From assembly GCA_003342895.1 (NCBI GenBank), contig PTFA01000050.1, positions 1,354,968-1,418,967 on the forward strand: a stretch of DNA of 64,000 nucleotides, written 5' to 3'. The translations under genes were made by a program, and so were the position numbers. Positions 50,777 through 63,671 of this stretch are shown here, piece by piece. The notes below the pieces were generated by a model, which was not told the DNA's origin, ran no database searches, and was given only the letters and a program-made list of their open reading frames with translations. Source of the DNA: Casuarius casuarius (taxonomy: Eukaryota > Chordata > Aves > Casuariiformes > Casuariidae). Numbering within the stretch: the stretch's first letter is position 1; each line of letters starts with the position of its first letter.

Positions 50777-51401
50777 GTAGGTCCCGTTCGTTGTGCGTCT
50801 CGGTTGCCTGATGGCCGTCAAAATTTGGTAGCGTAGATTCGTTTAATGTCTTGGTTTTAACTGTCCTCTTGGAAGATGCGTGTGATGTCTTGGTGTTTTG
50901 GTTGCACCGAGCGCTTGGCAGTGCTCTGCAGCCTGGGCTGCCTGCGAGGGGGCGCGTGCAGCCGGTGCCCCTGCGGGCAGGGGTGCCCTACCGCGCCGTG
51001 CCCCCGGGCAGACTGTCAGCGTGCACTGTCGCTGGATTTAGGCAAACACATGTTGTCGTTAAGATACAGGGTGATGCTACGCTGCGTGCGAGCAGATCGC
51101 TGTGAAGAAGCAGTCAGGCTTTCTAAACATAGAGTCTTGATTTTGGGCGTGGATATGGAAGCCCACATCCATGGGTGTCGGGGACCCTGGCTGCTGCGGG
51201 GGTCGCACGTCTGCTGCACGGGCGCTGCTGGCACCAGGGGCTGAGGGAAGGTGGTGTCGGCCGGGGCGCGCTACGGCCTTCGGCAGGAATTGCTCGTCCG
51301 TGTTGCAAGCGTAGGGACTGCACTGAGCAGCCATCAGGGATGTTTTGAAGTCATAATGTTGAGGGTAGCTCAGAAAGGGAGACAGACACTATGCCAGCAG
51401 T

Positions 51402-51419
51402 AATAAATAAATAAATAAA
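51402..51419. repeat. (AATA)n microsatellite
   Basis: About four uninterrupted AATA units. Confidence 0.85.
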
Positions 51420-52519
51420 AATCCCTATATTCTGCACGTTCCATGGGGTAGATCCATACAAATGGAAATTCATTTTTTTAAGCTCGTAAAAGAGGTGGTA
51501 GGGACTCCTACGGGGCTGTAGAAAGGCTCTCCTGCGTCCGAGGCTGCCGAGGAGCCCAGCGGTGGTGGTAGGTTGAGCCGGTGCGCCGTGCCGCTGGGCC
51601 TCCCGCGAGCCCTCCCGGAGGGGCCGGCAGTGGGGCCGGGCGGAGGGCAGGCGCCGGGCAGCCCCGGGTGTCCGCTGCCTGCACCGAAACCAGCAGTCGA
51701 GCCCGAGGCTGTATGGAGGCTGCTGCAGAAGCTTGCCGCGCTGCCTGGCTCTGATCTCGGCGGGAGGCTGCACCAGAGCAGTTTCCACTTCCCTCTTGTA
51801 TTTCCCTTTCAACTTTGGAGGACGTCTCCGCCTGCTTTCCTCTGCGCTTGTGCGCAGCGATGTTCTCACTGCCAGCGCTGAGAAGTAGCCGTGAGTCATC
51901 CTTAGCATTTCAAACTCGACGCTTACAATTAGAACTGGTTTCTCTGTTCATGTTAAAGAGGGCGAATGTTTAGCTGAACAGATATTTTACGTTGCCCATA
52001 TTTGTTCTGATCAGTGGTTTCATAGAACCTTTTGCTAAAGTTGGTGAAATGAAAATACAGATTTATTGCGTGTCTATAATAAAGGTCATCGTGTTGTCAC
52101 GTTATGATTTCATGCAAGTCATTTGTTCTTTTTAATTATTCTGGTGAGTGACAATTAATTAAAGATTTACAAGTCAACATGCAGCAGATATTTTGCTGGA
52201 ATTCTCCAGGCTGCCGGCTTTATCGCAAGTGTGAACGTTTCCACTGAGGTCACGCAAAGCAGCTAGTGCTCGTAGGGAAACAGCCACAGACGGCACACTC
52301 CTTAGCAGGCAGGGAGTTCGGTGCCTCCACGGATGCAGAGCAGGGGTTGCCCGAAATGGCCCTGGAAGGGTACGACGCTTATTGCCGGATCTCATTTTGC
52401 CTGGTCTTTCTGCACGCCCTGGACATGTTGGGTCACAACGCAGGAAAGAAAAGATTAATAATGCCTTAGGATTTAGAGCCAGCAATTTTGTGCCTGAAAA
52501 CTAAAGTAATAGAGTGTGT

Positions 52520-52600
52520 GTACGCTGAATCCAATGAAAGTTACTCAGGGAACACGTAGTAAATATCATGGGCCAGATCAGTCTTACATTACCTGTATAA
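52520..52600. repeat. Ancient sauropsid-type interspersed repeat fragment
   Basis: AATCCAATGAAAGTTACTCA followed by GGGAACACGTAGTAAATATC and ATGGGCCAGATC resembles the 'cttcaatgaagttactcagg...gtaag...tggccagatc' type of old repeat found in sauropsid genomes. The match is partial, and family and ends are uncertain. Confidence 0.45.
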
Positions 52601-52829
52601 CAGTCCCCTTGGTGTTATCAGGTGGTTTGTAGCCTGACAGAGATTTGGCTTTTCATTTTGCGTGCTTTCACTGAACGTGATTCTTCCCCGAATAAAGGCT
52701 GTGTGGTCACCTTCACACCTCCTGCCTGAGGACACCTCTTCTGGCTAGATGCTGCTTCTCTCACCCTTTCTTCCATGGGATTAGAGGCTTTCCCTCCTGC
52801 CTTTTTTCTAGCTAGTGCAATGCAGAAAT

Positions 52830-52880
52830 TAATGACGGAGTTCCTGTTGGCTTCAATGACAAGAATTTATCCCTGGATAG
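52830..52880. repeat. Ancient sauropsid-type interspersed repeat fragment
   Basis: GGAGTTCCTGTTGGCTTCAA followed by TGACAAGAATTTATCCCTGG matches the 'ggagttcccattgacttcaatggcaagaatttggccc' phrase with a few changes. It is about 300 bp from the fragment near 52.5 kb, so both may be parts of one decayed insertion. Confidence 0.45.
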
Positions 52881-55104
52881 GTTGAAGAGAGGGTCTACAG
52901 GAGCTCACTCCTCCCTAACCAAGAGGTCAGTCATGTTTTCCAGGGTGGTGGCCACTCCAAAACTGTGGTTTGGAGACTTGTGTTGTTTTTTCCCAGCGGA
53001 ATATTCGTTCCCAGATAAGGATTTGCTTGATTTGGTGGGGAGGAGCCAGAGGGGGAGATTCGTGGGCCAGGTGCTCCCCTGTCCCTGCCAGCTTTGTGCT
53101 TCACTGTGAGATGGAGTGACCTGCTCCCGAGTATTTTAGTTATTAATCTTTTCTGTGCTGCTCATAAATGCTGGGTAACTTCAGGAACCTGAAAAATATT
53201 AGCAGAGGGTTCTTGCATAGGTTTCCCCTGAACTCCCCTAGCTCTCTTTAGCACTGAGATTTTCCAGTGGTTAATCTGTATTTCAAAAATAGAAAATGAA
53301 AATGGTATATCATATTTTATGCTGAAAATGTGCACTTTATTAAACTGGTAAATATTTATTAATAATATTAGAATTCGTCTTTAAATTAGACATTTCATGA
53401 ATTACCTTGCCTTGGAGCTATAAAAACTTTATTGCAGCAATAAAAAAAATGTAAAGGAGGCATTTTGACTATGAAATTTCATTTCATGGTCAATTGAATT
53501 TACTATATCTGAAAGAACTAAAGATGGGGCTGTAAAATAATTATGATGTTCGTATACACTTACAGAACAGTGTTCTTTTGCAGTGATACTAGAATAGTCT
53601 TATTTAAAGGCTGTATTAATAGTGTATTGCTAATCACTAAAGCTTCTTTAGCTGAATACAAAGTTAAATTACTGTAATATGAACTACAGCAAGTTTATTG
53701 CTTATCTTCTGAAGCATTAGAGAGCTTTACTGTAAGCAATATTTAATTTAGATAAATGTAGTCCTGCCCTGTTGAAAAGTCCAGTAGAAGAATTTCACCT
53801 TGAAGAAATGTCATGAGATTTTAAATCACAAATGTTGAAAAAATAAAATGGGCTTGGACAGAATTATGATTAATACTGTGTGTCTTTGGCTTTTTTCTGT
53901 GTGCTACCTGACATGTTCACCTATAAACTTGAACGCAGAATCGCCAGAGGCATGGTTAAAAATAGGTTATGTCAAGGTTCTCCTATGTCTCCCTTAGGGT
54001 ATGGAGTTGGCTAGCTACCTCATAATACTTTTGCAAGTACCTCACGTATTTCCCACAGGAAGACCAAAAAAAAAAAAGAAATAATTCTTTTTAACATATT
54101 CTTTGTGTACTGTTATATTGAAAAATTCATTCACAGTGCAAGAAAGATGTTTATTCTCATAATAAATCTGCCCTAGAAATTATTAAAAGGCTGTACCGAT
54201 GAGTTAACAATTAGTCATTTTATTGAGAACAAGGTAGTTTCTGGGATACAGGAGCTGGATCCAGGCATGCTGCTTTTGCTATAGAAAGAGTGACAATTTG
54301 TCACAATACTGATTAACTTCATTAATATTGGCAACAAGCACAACACATTTATCTTTCTTAAGAGCATTTTACTATGTTTAAAAACAGACAAGAGCAACAA
54401 AAAGAGGAGATAAAATGAAGGCAGTTTGATTAACTTTCATATTTTAATAATATGCAAATAAAATCCTGATACTCAAAAATGAACTGCTGAAAAATGGAGC
54501 GTTGATGTATGTTTGACTTCAAAGAACATCGTGGATTTACGCGATGCAAATACTATCCGTATAAATACCTGAATATAAATAAGTAGAAATCAATAGCAAT
54601 ATCCTCATTAAAAATCAAGCCCCAGTATTTTATATTAATGCTCTGTTTTCTGTTGAGCTGGCCGTACAGAAATTATTTTAATCTGCAAAATGTGGCAATT
54701 CTATAAAACTACAACTGGTGCTCCTGAGGGTCCCTTTTTTTAACACCTCTCTATAATCTGCCCAGCCTGCTGAGTAGCATTGACATCAGTAGTACATCAA
54801 TTTCAGAAAGTGGATTATTTTTACTAGACAGCTATTGTGACATATTGGGTCAGTCATAAATGAAAGATATTCATGCAAGCATGCAATACTTGTAATGAAG
54901 TCTCACTCTGACCTTCTGTATGATTGATTCTGTAATTTAGTTTTCTCAGGCAGTGCCTGAAATGAAATGAAATCATGTTGAACAAGTTTTGAATACCCAC
55001 AGTGCACCAGGAGAAGAAAAATCTGCAGCCCCAGAGGCTTGAGAGAGAGCAGCTGAACGATTTATCTCCATGCTATTATAGCCTTTGCCAGCATTCAACA
55101 TTTC

Positions 55105-55127
55105 TTTTTTTTTTTTTTTTTTTTTTT
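55105..55127. repeat. T23 homopolymer
   Basis: Uninterrupted run of 23 T after CATTTC. No recognisable retro-insertion flanks it. Confidence 0.9.
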
Positions 55128-57975
55128 ATTTGGCTTAAGTACTTAATTCTGCAGGTAGCTGTAAATGGGAAAATAAAATGCTGTTCAGATTTAAAATGAC
55201 AGGACAGGAGTATGTGCAGGGGACTGATAAAATATCTTGAATAGAACTGACCTTTCATGTAGCTGAAAGTTACTGGGGGATTCATCCTCATAATTACCAT
55301 ATAGATTATTTTTATTTCTTTCCTGCAATGAAACATTTCAGAGAGCAGTAGTGCTGATTGAATGAAAATTGAACTTGTTAACATTCTTTTCAGCTTAGCC
55401 TGTTGTACATAACAGAAGGTTAGCTTTGATGAATTTCAGAATTCTTTCTCTGATATCTAAGAAAGACAGTACAATAATTGTCTCTTTTCAGGCTGATTTT
55501 TTTTTTTTTTCCTTTTATTCAAAAAAGTACGGGTGTTTCAGAAACACTGTTAATTTTACATATACTGGTCCCTATACTACTTAGGCTTTTAGAGAAATTG
55601 TGCTCCTTATTTGATGAAGATTTGAGCATGTTCATATTGTATAATGGCTGCGACGCTGTTAGTGCATGTGGGCTTCTGCACAGCTATGGCTAATTCATAG
55701 TGGAATAGGCCCATCTTTAATAACGTTACTACCTAGGAGTGGCACTGCGCTCAAGTCCAACACTGAAGGTGGCTATTGCTGTTATTTCAAGAAGAGACTT
55801 TTAAATAAACAGCTCAATGATGTGGCTTTAAAGAACTGAGTTGCAAATTTTAGCTTGTTAAAGGCTGCGTAACATAACAGAAACGTCATTAACATTTCAA
55901 AGTAGTGGTGCCTTTTACTTGAAAATCTAAATTTTACTCAGTTCATTCCCAAATTACAAATTTAACTTCTCAATTAATAGATTACCAGAAAATTGCAAGG
56001 AGAAAAGCTAAAAAAGTTGCTTTAAAATCGGCAAAAGACACGATTTTACTATGCACCTGCCTGCCTGCCTCTAATTTATATGTTTAATTTTCCGTTATAA
56101 AGAAACTTGTTTGTAAATCTCTCTTTTAGTATTCAGTCTATAATCTTACATTTAGAGAAAATGGAGTAGGCTTTCAGTTAATGCAATGTTATAACAATGT
56201 TGTTTAGTGTGTTACAGATGAAACAGTTATTTCATGGGTCATTAATGTGTTTAATGCCTGGAACGTTCTATTAAAACAAGCCCTTGTTATTGTTATGAAC
56301 ATGTTTATTGCCATCTCTAATACAAAAAATACAGCTAATTCTGGAAGATTATAATTATTTGTTTGTAAGAATAGCAACTATTCTCAGTAGAAGAGATTTT
56401 CTTCAAAGTTATTTTATTTTTGTTTTTCCTTGGAGGAACTGTGACTACTAAACTCAAGCTTCAGATCAGAAGTGTTAGTCTGGTTCGTGCGGGACTTCCC
56501 CACGTAAATGGTAGCTGTTGTAGCCACGTTTTTTTTGAGAATTTGTGGTACCGGGAGAAATTAATCTCCAAACTAAGTAATCGTTCATTAAATGATGCTC
56601 TTACGGGTCGGAGCAGCGACATCTGGCCGAATACAGACCGTTGCGAAAGGTGGCTGATGCGTTGTGCAGTTGGACCTTCAGGGCTCGCGTGGGATCGCAG
56701 CGCTGGTGTGTGCCACCGTCAGCCACGGCGGCAGTCGCTTTTATGCCTGCGGATCTGAGCTGTGGCCTTAGTTGATGAGCTTTTGACTTTTTCCAGCGTA
56801 ACCTTTTTGGTTTGTGTATTGCTAATGTTCCACGCAGTACCTTTAAGCGTAGCGACGTGGGCGTGTGTTTGTAGTGGCCTCTCCCAGAGCACGTGTGNGC
56901 AGCTCCTAGGGCTGCGGGGGGTGGACAGTGGGCTGGAAACCACCCTCTGGGAGGCAAAGGAGAGCCGTCCCGTCCGTACGGAAACCACAGGCTGCAACTT
57001 AATATCAGAGCGATTTAACATGCTATTAAGACACTAGGAGGCTGACGATGTAATAAATGATAGGCTTTTTTGGTAGTGTGTAGACTCTCATGTCCTCAGC
57101 GTGGATAGCCATTTTTTTGCGAGACGTGCTCATCCCTCCTTACTCATAGACACAGGCCCAACAGGGCATCCGTTAATGAGCTTGCTGTGGTTGAAGGAGG
57201 AAACACAAACTCTGCTGTTCTTTTCCAGAATAGGTAATTGGAAGCAATTTTAAAAATGGTGTAAAAATTCAGATGATAAGGAATCTGTGAATTGGGTGAT
57301 GGCAAAGCATCAGTATAGAGCACTGATGGGCCCTGGCTACAGATGGGTCTGGGACCAGAGCGAGCCCAGGCTGCAGCGGGAGCCCCATGCCGTCCCTCCG
57401 GTGAGGACCGCGTGGGAACCTGCCTGGTTGCCTTTCAGATAGTGTGGATCAACAGGGGAGCAACTGGGTGAGACCAGTGGTCCCAGACAGCAAAAGCTCC
57501 AGCCTGCATTGGTTCAGCATCTTGGATATGGATTACTAGAAGCGTTTTGGAGAAAAGGCCTTTATTGCTCAGTTTGGTGGTTGGATTTTGCCTAGCTGTG
57601 AGGTTTTAACGTTTCTTTGCCGTATGATGGAACACTGTTAGAGCGATCCGAGCTTGCTTGGAAAGAGTTGGTAGAGTTGCAGGTGACGGAGCAGTGCCCG
57701 AGGGCAAGGAAAGCCAGTGGCTGGAGGGATCACCGCAGAGGTGGCTCCAGGTCAGAGCCAAAAGACAATCAAGGGACAAAAAGGAAATTGTGGGACAGAA
57801 GATTAGAGAGATTTCAAGAACAGAAGTTAAGGAGAAACTTGAGAGTTGTTGGCAAATAAGAAAATTCTGTCACATGATGAGAGAGAAATTTCTAGAAACG
57901 TCCAAGATTGTCAGGACAAAAGGAAATAGCTGCTCAGTTTTGAGAAATAAACCAGCAGACCTTCATGTTATCTCC

Positions 57976-57993
57976 TTTTTTTTTTTTTTTTTT
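57976..57993. repeat. T18 homopolymer
   Basis: Uninterrupted run of 18 T. The pyrimidine tract continues as CTTCCCAAG, so by itself it resembles a splice acceptor, but no recognised exon follows. Confidence 0.85.
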
Positions 57994-59404
57994 CTTCCCA
58001 AGGCCCTTCTCTGGGTTACGTATGAACAAAACCCGGTAATTTCTGATGTGTTGGGACTGGGAGATTGCATACTTTTAATGTTTTCCAAGCAGCAGAATGC
58101 GCATAAGCCTTCTGTCACCAACCAGTCTTTCAGATCCATCTGCAGGCATAATTTCTTCTGAACTCGGATGTACAGTCTGTTGTTGTAGCGCTTATTTGAG
58201 AATTAAATTAGGTAACATTTACTTTTCTATAGAGGCGGGCAGAAAAAAGTGGGAGTTTTCTCACTGCTAGAGCAAAGCAGACCCTGCTTGTCATGGCTCT
58301 CTGATACTGGTACTTCGCCAGGGCTCTTGCTGCTCGTGGGGTGTGAAGAGAGGAGAGGACACTTCTTCAGTGGTGGTGGGACTAAGGGGCCTGTTCTGTA
58401 TCTTGTTAACTAAGGACTTAATCTCTGACGGAGAAAAGCATCCCGTTAGTGTGGTTTGTTTTGGCTGGCAGTGAATTCCAATCTGGTAAAAATTTAGATT
58501 AATGGATTCTTTTGTCTCTAGTTTGTTTGTGGAGAGAAAGAGTATTGAGGGTTTCCTCTAAAGATACGCTGCCCTGCCCAAAAGTAGAGTGAGTAGTTGA
58601 CAGGCAGGGACACTGATGATTTTGCTCTTTACATTGCAGTGCATTTGCTTCAACTTAATTTATCCTTTAAAATATTACCTCAGCTTATGTTACGCTGACA
58701 GTGACAAATTCCTAAGGCAATAAAACATACTAAGTTCTAAGTCACCTTCCAAAACTAGAGTACAGGAGGCATCACTTTAAAATTTGGGTTTTGCATAGTT
58801 ATTTTTGTTGGTATGTTTACCACATCTTTCCTCGAAAATCCAACTTGAGCGGTACAGGGTTAGGTCCTGGTCCTGTGCCTTTGTGGCCCACGCTTCCCTG
58901 GGCTCCATCCTGGCGTGTCCAGGAAGAGTCTTAGTGGAAGCATTGCCTATTGAAATGATTGAATGCTCTAGATGTTGATTTTAATCAGGACTTCAGTGTT
59001 ACTCACAGTGTTCTAAAAAGTAATTTCCTAGATTAAGTTATGTCTTTAAATATCATGTTGAATGTTTGTAGAGATTAAAATTGTATCAGGGCAGAAATCC
59101 AGGATAAAGCTATTGAATGCAAATGACACTCAAAATGCAGGGTAAGTGGAAATTAGGGCATCTCTGCAGGTCATTGCTGGCCCTTCGTACCATTTGTCTA
59201 TCAAGATAAATACTATATTACTGGCTGTAGTTTCTACTGGATGCTTTATCAGTTGATATCAGAAGAACCAACTGTCTTTTATTACCTTAATTTTTCCCTT
59301 ACCACCCAATGCTATATTTCTCTTTGGCAGGCTTAAATACACTGACTGTCAAAAACCACCATTGAAAACGCTATATAAATTAAAATGTGGGAGTTTGCTC
59401 TTTT

Positions 59405-59424
59405 TTTGTTTGTTTGTTTGTTTT
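59405..59424. repeat. (TTTG)n microsatellite
   Basis: Four TTTG units followed by TTTT. Confidence 0.85.
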
Positions 59425-62400
59425 AAATCTCATTTCTCTGTATTTGTTTGGTTTGCTTTCCACTAGCTGCTGAGGAAGATGGATATTCTATCATTTTTTG
59501 AGAAGTTCATACTTTTATAAATCAAAATAAAATCGGCTATATATTTGGCATATGCCAGGAGAAACAGCACAACTTCTGTAGTCTAACAAGGCAGAGGTGA
59601 TTTTGTCTCTAAGCAGATGAGAGTAGCAGAGAGTAGACTGGTTTGATGGATGGACATCCACATGAGGTCCTTTGGTCCTGCCCTTCTGCTCTCGTGCATT
59701 AATACTGCCTTTGAGGTTTGCAGCAATGCAAGACAGTGGTGATGGAAAGCCAGTGTGCCTAAACAGAGCCACCATAAAGTTGTTTTGAGAGGGGAAGGCT
59801 TGTTGTACTCTATATTGCTTTTTTTGTGCCATGTGCATACTTGAAGACCTCAGTTTTTGTAGCACCATGTGGAGTAACGACAGAGAGGTCCGAGACGAAG
59901 TTCCTTCAGTCTGCAAAGGAATCGCAGCAGTTATTTCTCTTTGGGTTTTCAGTTTCTTGCATTACTCTCCTGTTTCATTGTCAAGCTCAGAAAACCAGCT
60001 GTTGAGTTTTGCCTGGCTTTGTGTTAAAATCACCAAGTTTTGCATAGCTTCAATCCAAAACCATAAAGCAAATCAAGGTCATTCAAGACTTGATTCTTTC
60101 CACTTGAAAGTTCATGATTTTTTGCCAGAACTAATTTGTGGTTTTTGAGTAATGTTACGAAAATCCTGAATGCCTGTAATACTTATACATCACTTCTGTT
60201 CTGGTTAACTTTATGTAAGAAAGGAGCACGTGATACTGTGTAGTATGTTCACAGTATTCTCAGAGGATTTATTTTGAGTACACAAGCTTTACCTTTTCAC
60301 TTTTCACTTTTCATTCGGGTAGTAATGTAATTAAAATGTCATGCAAATGTTTTGGTGCAATTCTAATTTTATTTCCATGTATATTCCTGGTATATGGTGC
60401 TTTTCATTGTTGCCTAGACAGTGAAATGTTAAAGATCCTTTTGGCTCAACAGGATGTGTCAGTGATTCAGTAAAAAATAAGAATTAAGATAGCTGATGGG
60501 AATTTTGATTTTCTCAGTTACATATTCCTCCTCAGCTGGATTTGTTTGCTCAGGAGGTGTGCACAAAGGCTGTGGACCTAATGTTACTAATGACTAGCTG
60601 CCATACCTTCTTGCTGCATGGCAAACCGCTGTACAAACGAAAAAATGGTCTATGCTTCCTTCTCTGAAAGCCCTTCTGCGCGTGGGTATGCTCAGTAGTC
60701 CGTGGAGGCCCACACCACTGTACCACACAGTAGAAGTTAAATTCCCACTCCTTTCCTCATGATTCTTTTTTCTATACTGATTAGCAGTGTAACTTACGTT
60801 CAAGGTGCAACAAATATGTTGTTTGTAATGGTCATAGAAATGTAAACTTTTTACTAATCAGTAAATGAGAAGAGACTGCAAATGCTATAAAATATTACCT
60901 TTCATGTATGTCTTATATATTTGATGTCAGATGTCCAATTACAAAATATTGTTGTTCATGTTTATAGCTTTTACTGGAGATTTTAAAGATTTTTTTTTTT
61001 AATTAGCTTAAAAAATTAGGAAAAAGTATAGAAAAGAAAAAAGGGGAAAGAAATAAGTGGATGAAAACCCACACAAACATCAGATAGTTTCAGAAGAAGG
61101 GACAGTTAAGAATTCATGGGCTTGTGTATAAAATTTGATTCTGGGTCAGTGCAAGTCAAGAGAATTTAGTCTCAGTAAAATCATGGATGCAACCGAGATG
61201 ACAAGACTTAGGGTAAATCACTTGTAACCCATGTCATCATATTTTGTTGCCTTGGTGTAAAGGCCAAAAAAGCCTCTTTTGCGTAATAGTGAAGAGAAAA
61301 CAGAAGTTAGCCTTTTAGAGGTAGAATACCTCTAGGAAAACGCTGCATACGAGATTAATGAAGAATGCTAATTTCTATGAGGGAAGCTAATTCTGATTAT
61401 CTCCACCTTTGTTTTAAAGACAGAGGTTTTTTTCCGTGCAATACAGTAATGCCTGTAAGTAAAAGGATTGCGGTAATATGCAGAAAGTGATATTCTTTAG
61501 AAATGACTTTGAATGACTTCCAGATGCCACTGCCAATGTAATTCTAAATCAAAATAACCCTATAGTTAATGGTAGGAAATTTCACAAAAAAGTGCCCTGA
61601 AGCAAATGGGTATTTCAGCCAGTGAGTCTGATGTTTTGATCTTTTCTGTATCAAGTGCTCCACTTCTGATACATCCATTCTTCTCCAAGGAACTAAGCTT
61701 CTTTCCTGAAAATACTGAGAATCTGAGAGAGAGGGAAAGAAACCTGCTGAGGTACAGATGATGGGCCAACCTGGCAAAGGCGCGGAGGGCAGCATGGGGA
61801 AAGTGAGGACGCCCATAGGAGAAACAAGATCTAGCGTGTAGGGTCTCGATCATGAGCGTGTGCTTCATCCGTACTGAATCCAGGTGAAACATCTGATATG
61901 ACAAATGTACTGCTGTGCTAATAAGTACCTCTCTTTTTTTTACATAGAAGCTTCCGCACAAAGGCACGTGAACCCTAAATTCAGAATTAATGTAATTTAT
62001 TGCTGTCGAGAAGCAGCTTGCTGTAGCAGTCTGACTTTGGATGGATGACGTGCAGGGAGGGCTAGGCGTGCATCACCTTTAACAAGTGTATTGCTTCTCT
62101 GCAGCAGTGCCCTGCCAGCACTGGTGTCATCTAAGATTTTCAGAGGACCCTGTTGGGGGACAGATTCCTAACAAGTACCAGCCCAGCCGCTCGGGCTGAA
62201 GTTACCTCGCCGCTGGTGCAGGTTTTTGAAAACTGGCCTGGCCGCGTCAGCACGTGCTACGACAGCCCTGGAGAAGTCAAAGCCCTCTGGGGAAGTCAGG
62301 TGGAACACGAGCTGGGCTCTTCTCAGCACTGCAGTTTCTTGTTGTGTTATTTCATTAAAGCTTATTGTACCTGTTACTAATTGCAGTGTAGGTTATTAAT

Positions 62401-62879
62401 TATGGAAGAGTTTTCAAAATCTATTTCTCATGTTTTCTCTGTTTGAACAATGGATATAGATTAGTCAGGTTGCTGAATCAATTCNTGAGCTATTTATTCT
62501 CTCCATTTACTAACTGCTCTGAAAATCTTCTTTTCAGCTTAAATGTTCTTTTATTATGTATTGATCTTCGGTGTGTAGTTAAAAATAACAAAACTGAGTA
62601 GTTCATAATCAGGTTCCAGTTGACTTTTACCTTCAGGGCCTCACTTTTTTTTTTTTTTTACTTTTTCCAAATGTGATAAGCACTGTGTAGATGTATAAGA
62701 TGACGTAGTTAGATTTATATGACGTGTATAAGATGTAGAAGAAGGCATCTTGCTCTCAAGAAACAGTAAAGACAAAAACCTGCAAGCGCTGAGTTTCTGA
62801 GAGACAAAGTGCAAGAAAATTGAAGTTGGTGCTTGGTGCCTAGCTTGCTAGTTCCGTATGTATTTAATAGTTGGATTAA

Positions 62880-62975
62880 AGATTAAAACGGCCCCTGTGA
62901 AACAGGACGTGCAGGAGCGGCCGGAGTCGCCTCGGCGGTGCTCGCCCGCGCCGTGGCAGCGCCCCGTTCTTCTCT
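62880..62975. other. Short CpG-rich patch before exon 4
   Basis: About ten CpGs within 80 bp (GAGCGGCCGGAGTCGCCTCG, then GCCCGCGCCGTGGCAGCGCC), 430 nt before exon 4. Too short to call an island with confidence. Confidence 0.35.
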
Positions 62976-63401
62976 TCAAACTCCTGCTCAGACAGAATTG
63001 TTTTTTCCCTACCACCGTTCCTAGTAACAGCTATGAATAATTGAATGTCATCAGAGGAAAATGTTTTTTTTCCCCCCCCGTTTTTATTTTACCCATTTTG
63101 TTTACTTTTTGCATTTGACAGCAGTTTGTGCCTGCTCGGCAGCAGTGTTTTCCGCGTGTAGTCAGTCAGCGCGTTTCCCTGTTGTTTATGTGGTTAGTTC
63201 ACACAGCAGCAAGAGGAGAAAACGCAGTTTTTATTCCACACAAAAACGAGGGGGGGAGAAGTGGAGGCTGGGGCAGGTGTGGTCGCGGTGCCGCGTTCGG
63301 CCCATCAAGGAGAAGGGACGCAAGCTGCGGTGCCAGGTCTGGCCGCTCGCGAAAACAGTGTTACCTGGTCGCGGCTGATTGACTGTTTCAATCTCTCTTA
63401 G

Positions 63402-63671
63402 GATCAGAGTCACACGCAAGTTTCTCAGTATCGCCAAGACCACTCTTTGATCATGAGGTCCATCGTGCACATGACGGACGCGGCTCATTCGGGAATGATG
63501 CCTCCGGCTCAGCTAACCACCATCAACCAGTCTCAGCTCAGTGCCCAGCTGGGGCTGAATTTGGGAGGCCCCAACCTGCCGCACACTTCTCCCTCCCCTC
63601 CTGCGAGTAAATCGGCCACCCCTTCCCCCTCCAGCTCTATCAATGAGGAAGACGCGGATGAGTCGAACAGA
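63402..63671 (+). CDS. TOX3: TOX3 coding exon 4 (internal, 90 codons)
   Basis: The exon encodes the TOX3 segment just before the nuclear-localisation and HMG-box exons. It starts [13 protein letters not shown], then has [19 protein letters not shown], the TOX-family signature [20 protein letters not shown], and a Ser/Pro-rich run ([18 protein letters not shown]) ending in the acidic [11 protein letters not shown]. The Ser/Pro run contains several SP/TP dipeptides, so proline-directed phosphorylation is plausible but inferred. The acceptor is a pyrimidine tract ending CTCTCTTAG and the donor is AGA|gtaagt, close to consensus. At 270 nt the exon is frame-neutral, with phase-0 introns either side. 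Third-position GC is about 67% (60 of 90), intermediate between exons 2 and 3. The next exon, which should carry the Lys-rich NLS and the DNA-binding HMG box, is beyond position 64000. Confidence 0.96.

Larger units (their letters stand above)
50777..63401 (+). other. TOX3: TOX3 intron 3 (12625 nt)
   Basis: Phase-0 intron from gtaggt after exon 3 to ctcttag before exon 4. The first 1.1 kb keeps the GC-rich character of exon 3, with patches at about 50880-51310 and 51540-51860. The rest is AT-rich. It holds two ancient-repeat fragments near 52.5 and 52.85 kb, T23 and T18 runs, short AATA and TTTG microsatellites, and CpG patches at about 56590-56720 and 62880-62975. No further exon was recognised. 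Confidence 0.9.

Noticed and set aside
50372..50821. 149-codon minus-strand frame opposite TOX3 exon 3
   Set aside because: Shadow of the GC-rich sense exon; its Arg/Gly-rich composition follows from sense codon usage.
51351..51908. 185-codon open frame on the minus strand
   Set aside because: It spans a GC-rich patch where stops are scarce, shows no recognised domain, and has low-complexity Arg/Pro composition typical of antisense GC-rich DNA.
57976..58010. T18 plus CTTCCCAAG as an extra TOX3 exon acceptor
   Set aside because: The following sequence has no TOX3 similarity and no donor-bounded in-frame exon that I can recognise.
57658..58161. 167-codon + strand frame with a charged N-terminal half
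   Set aside because: The charged composition is intriguing, but it reads through a T18 run as a Phe stretch and has no recognised family or flanking splice context.
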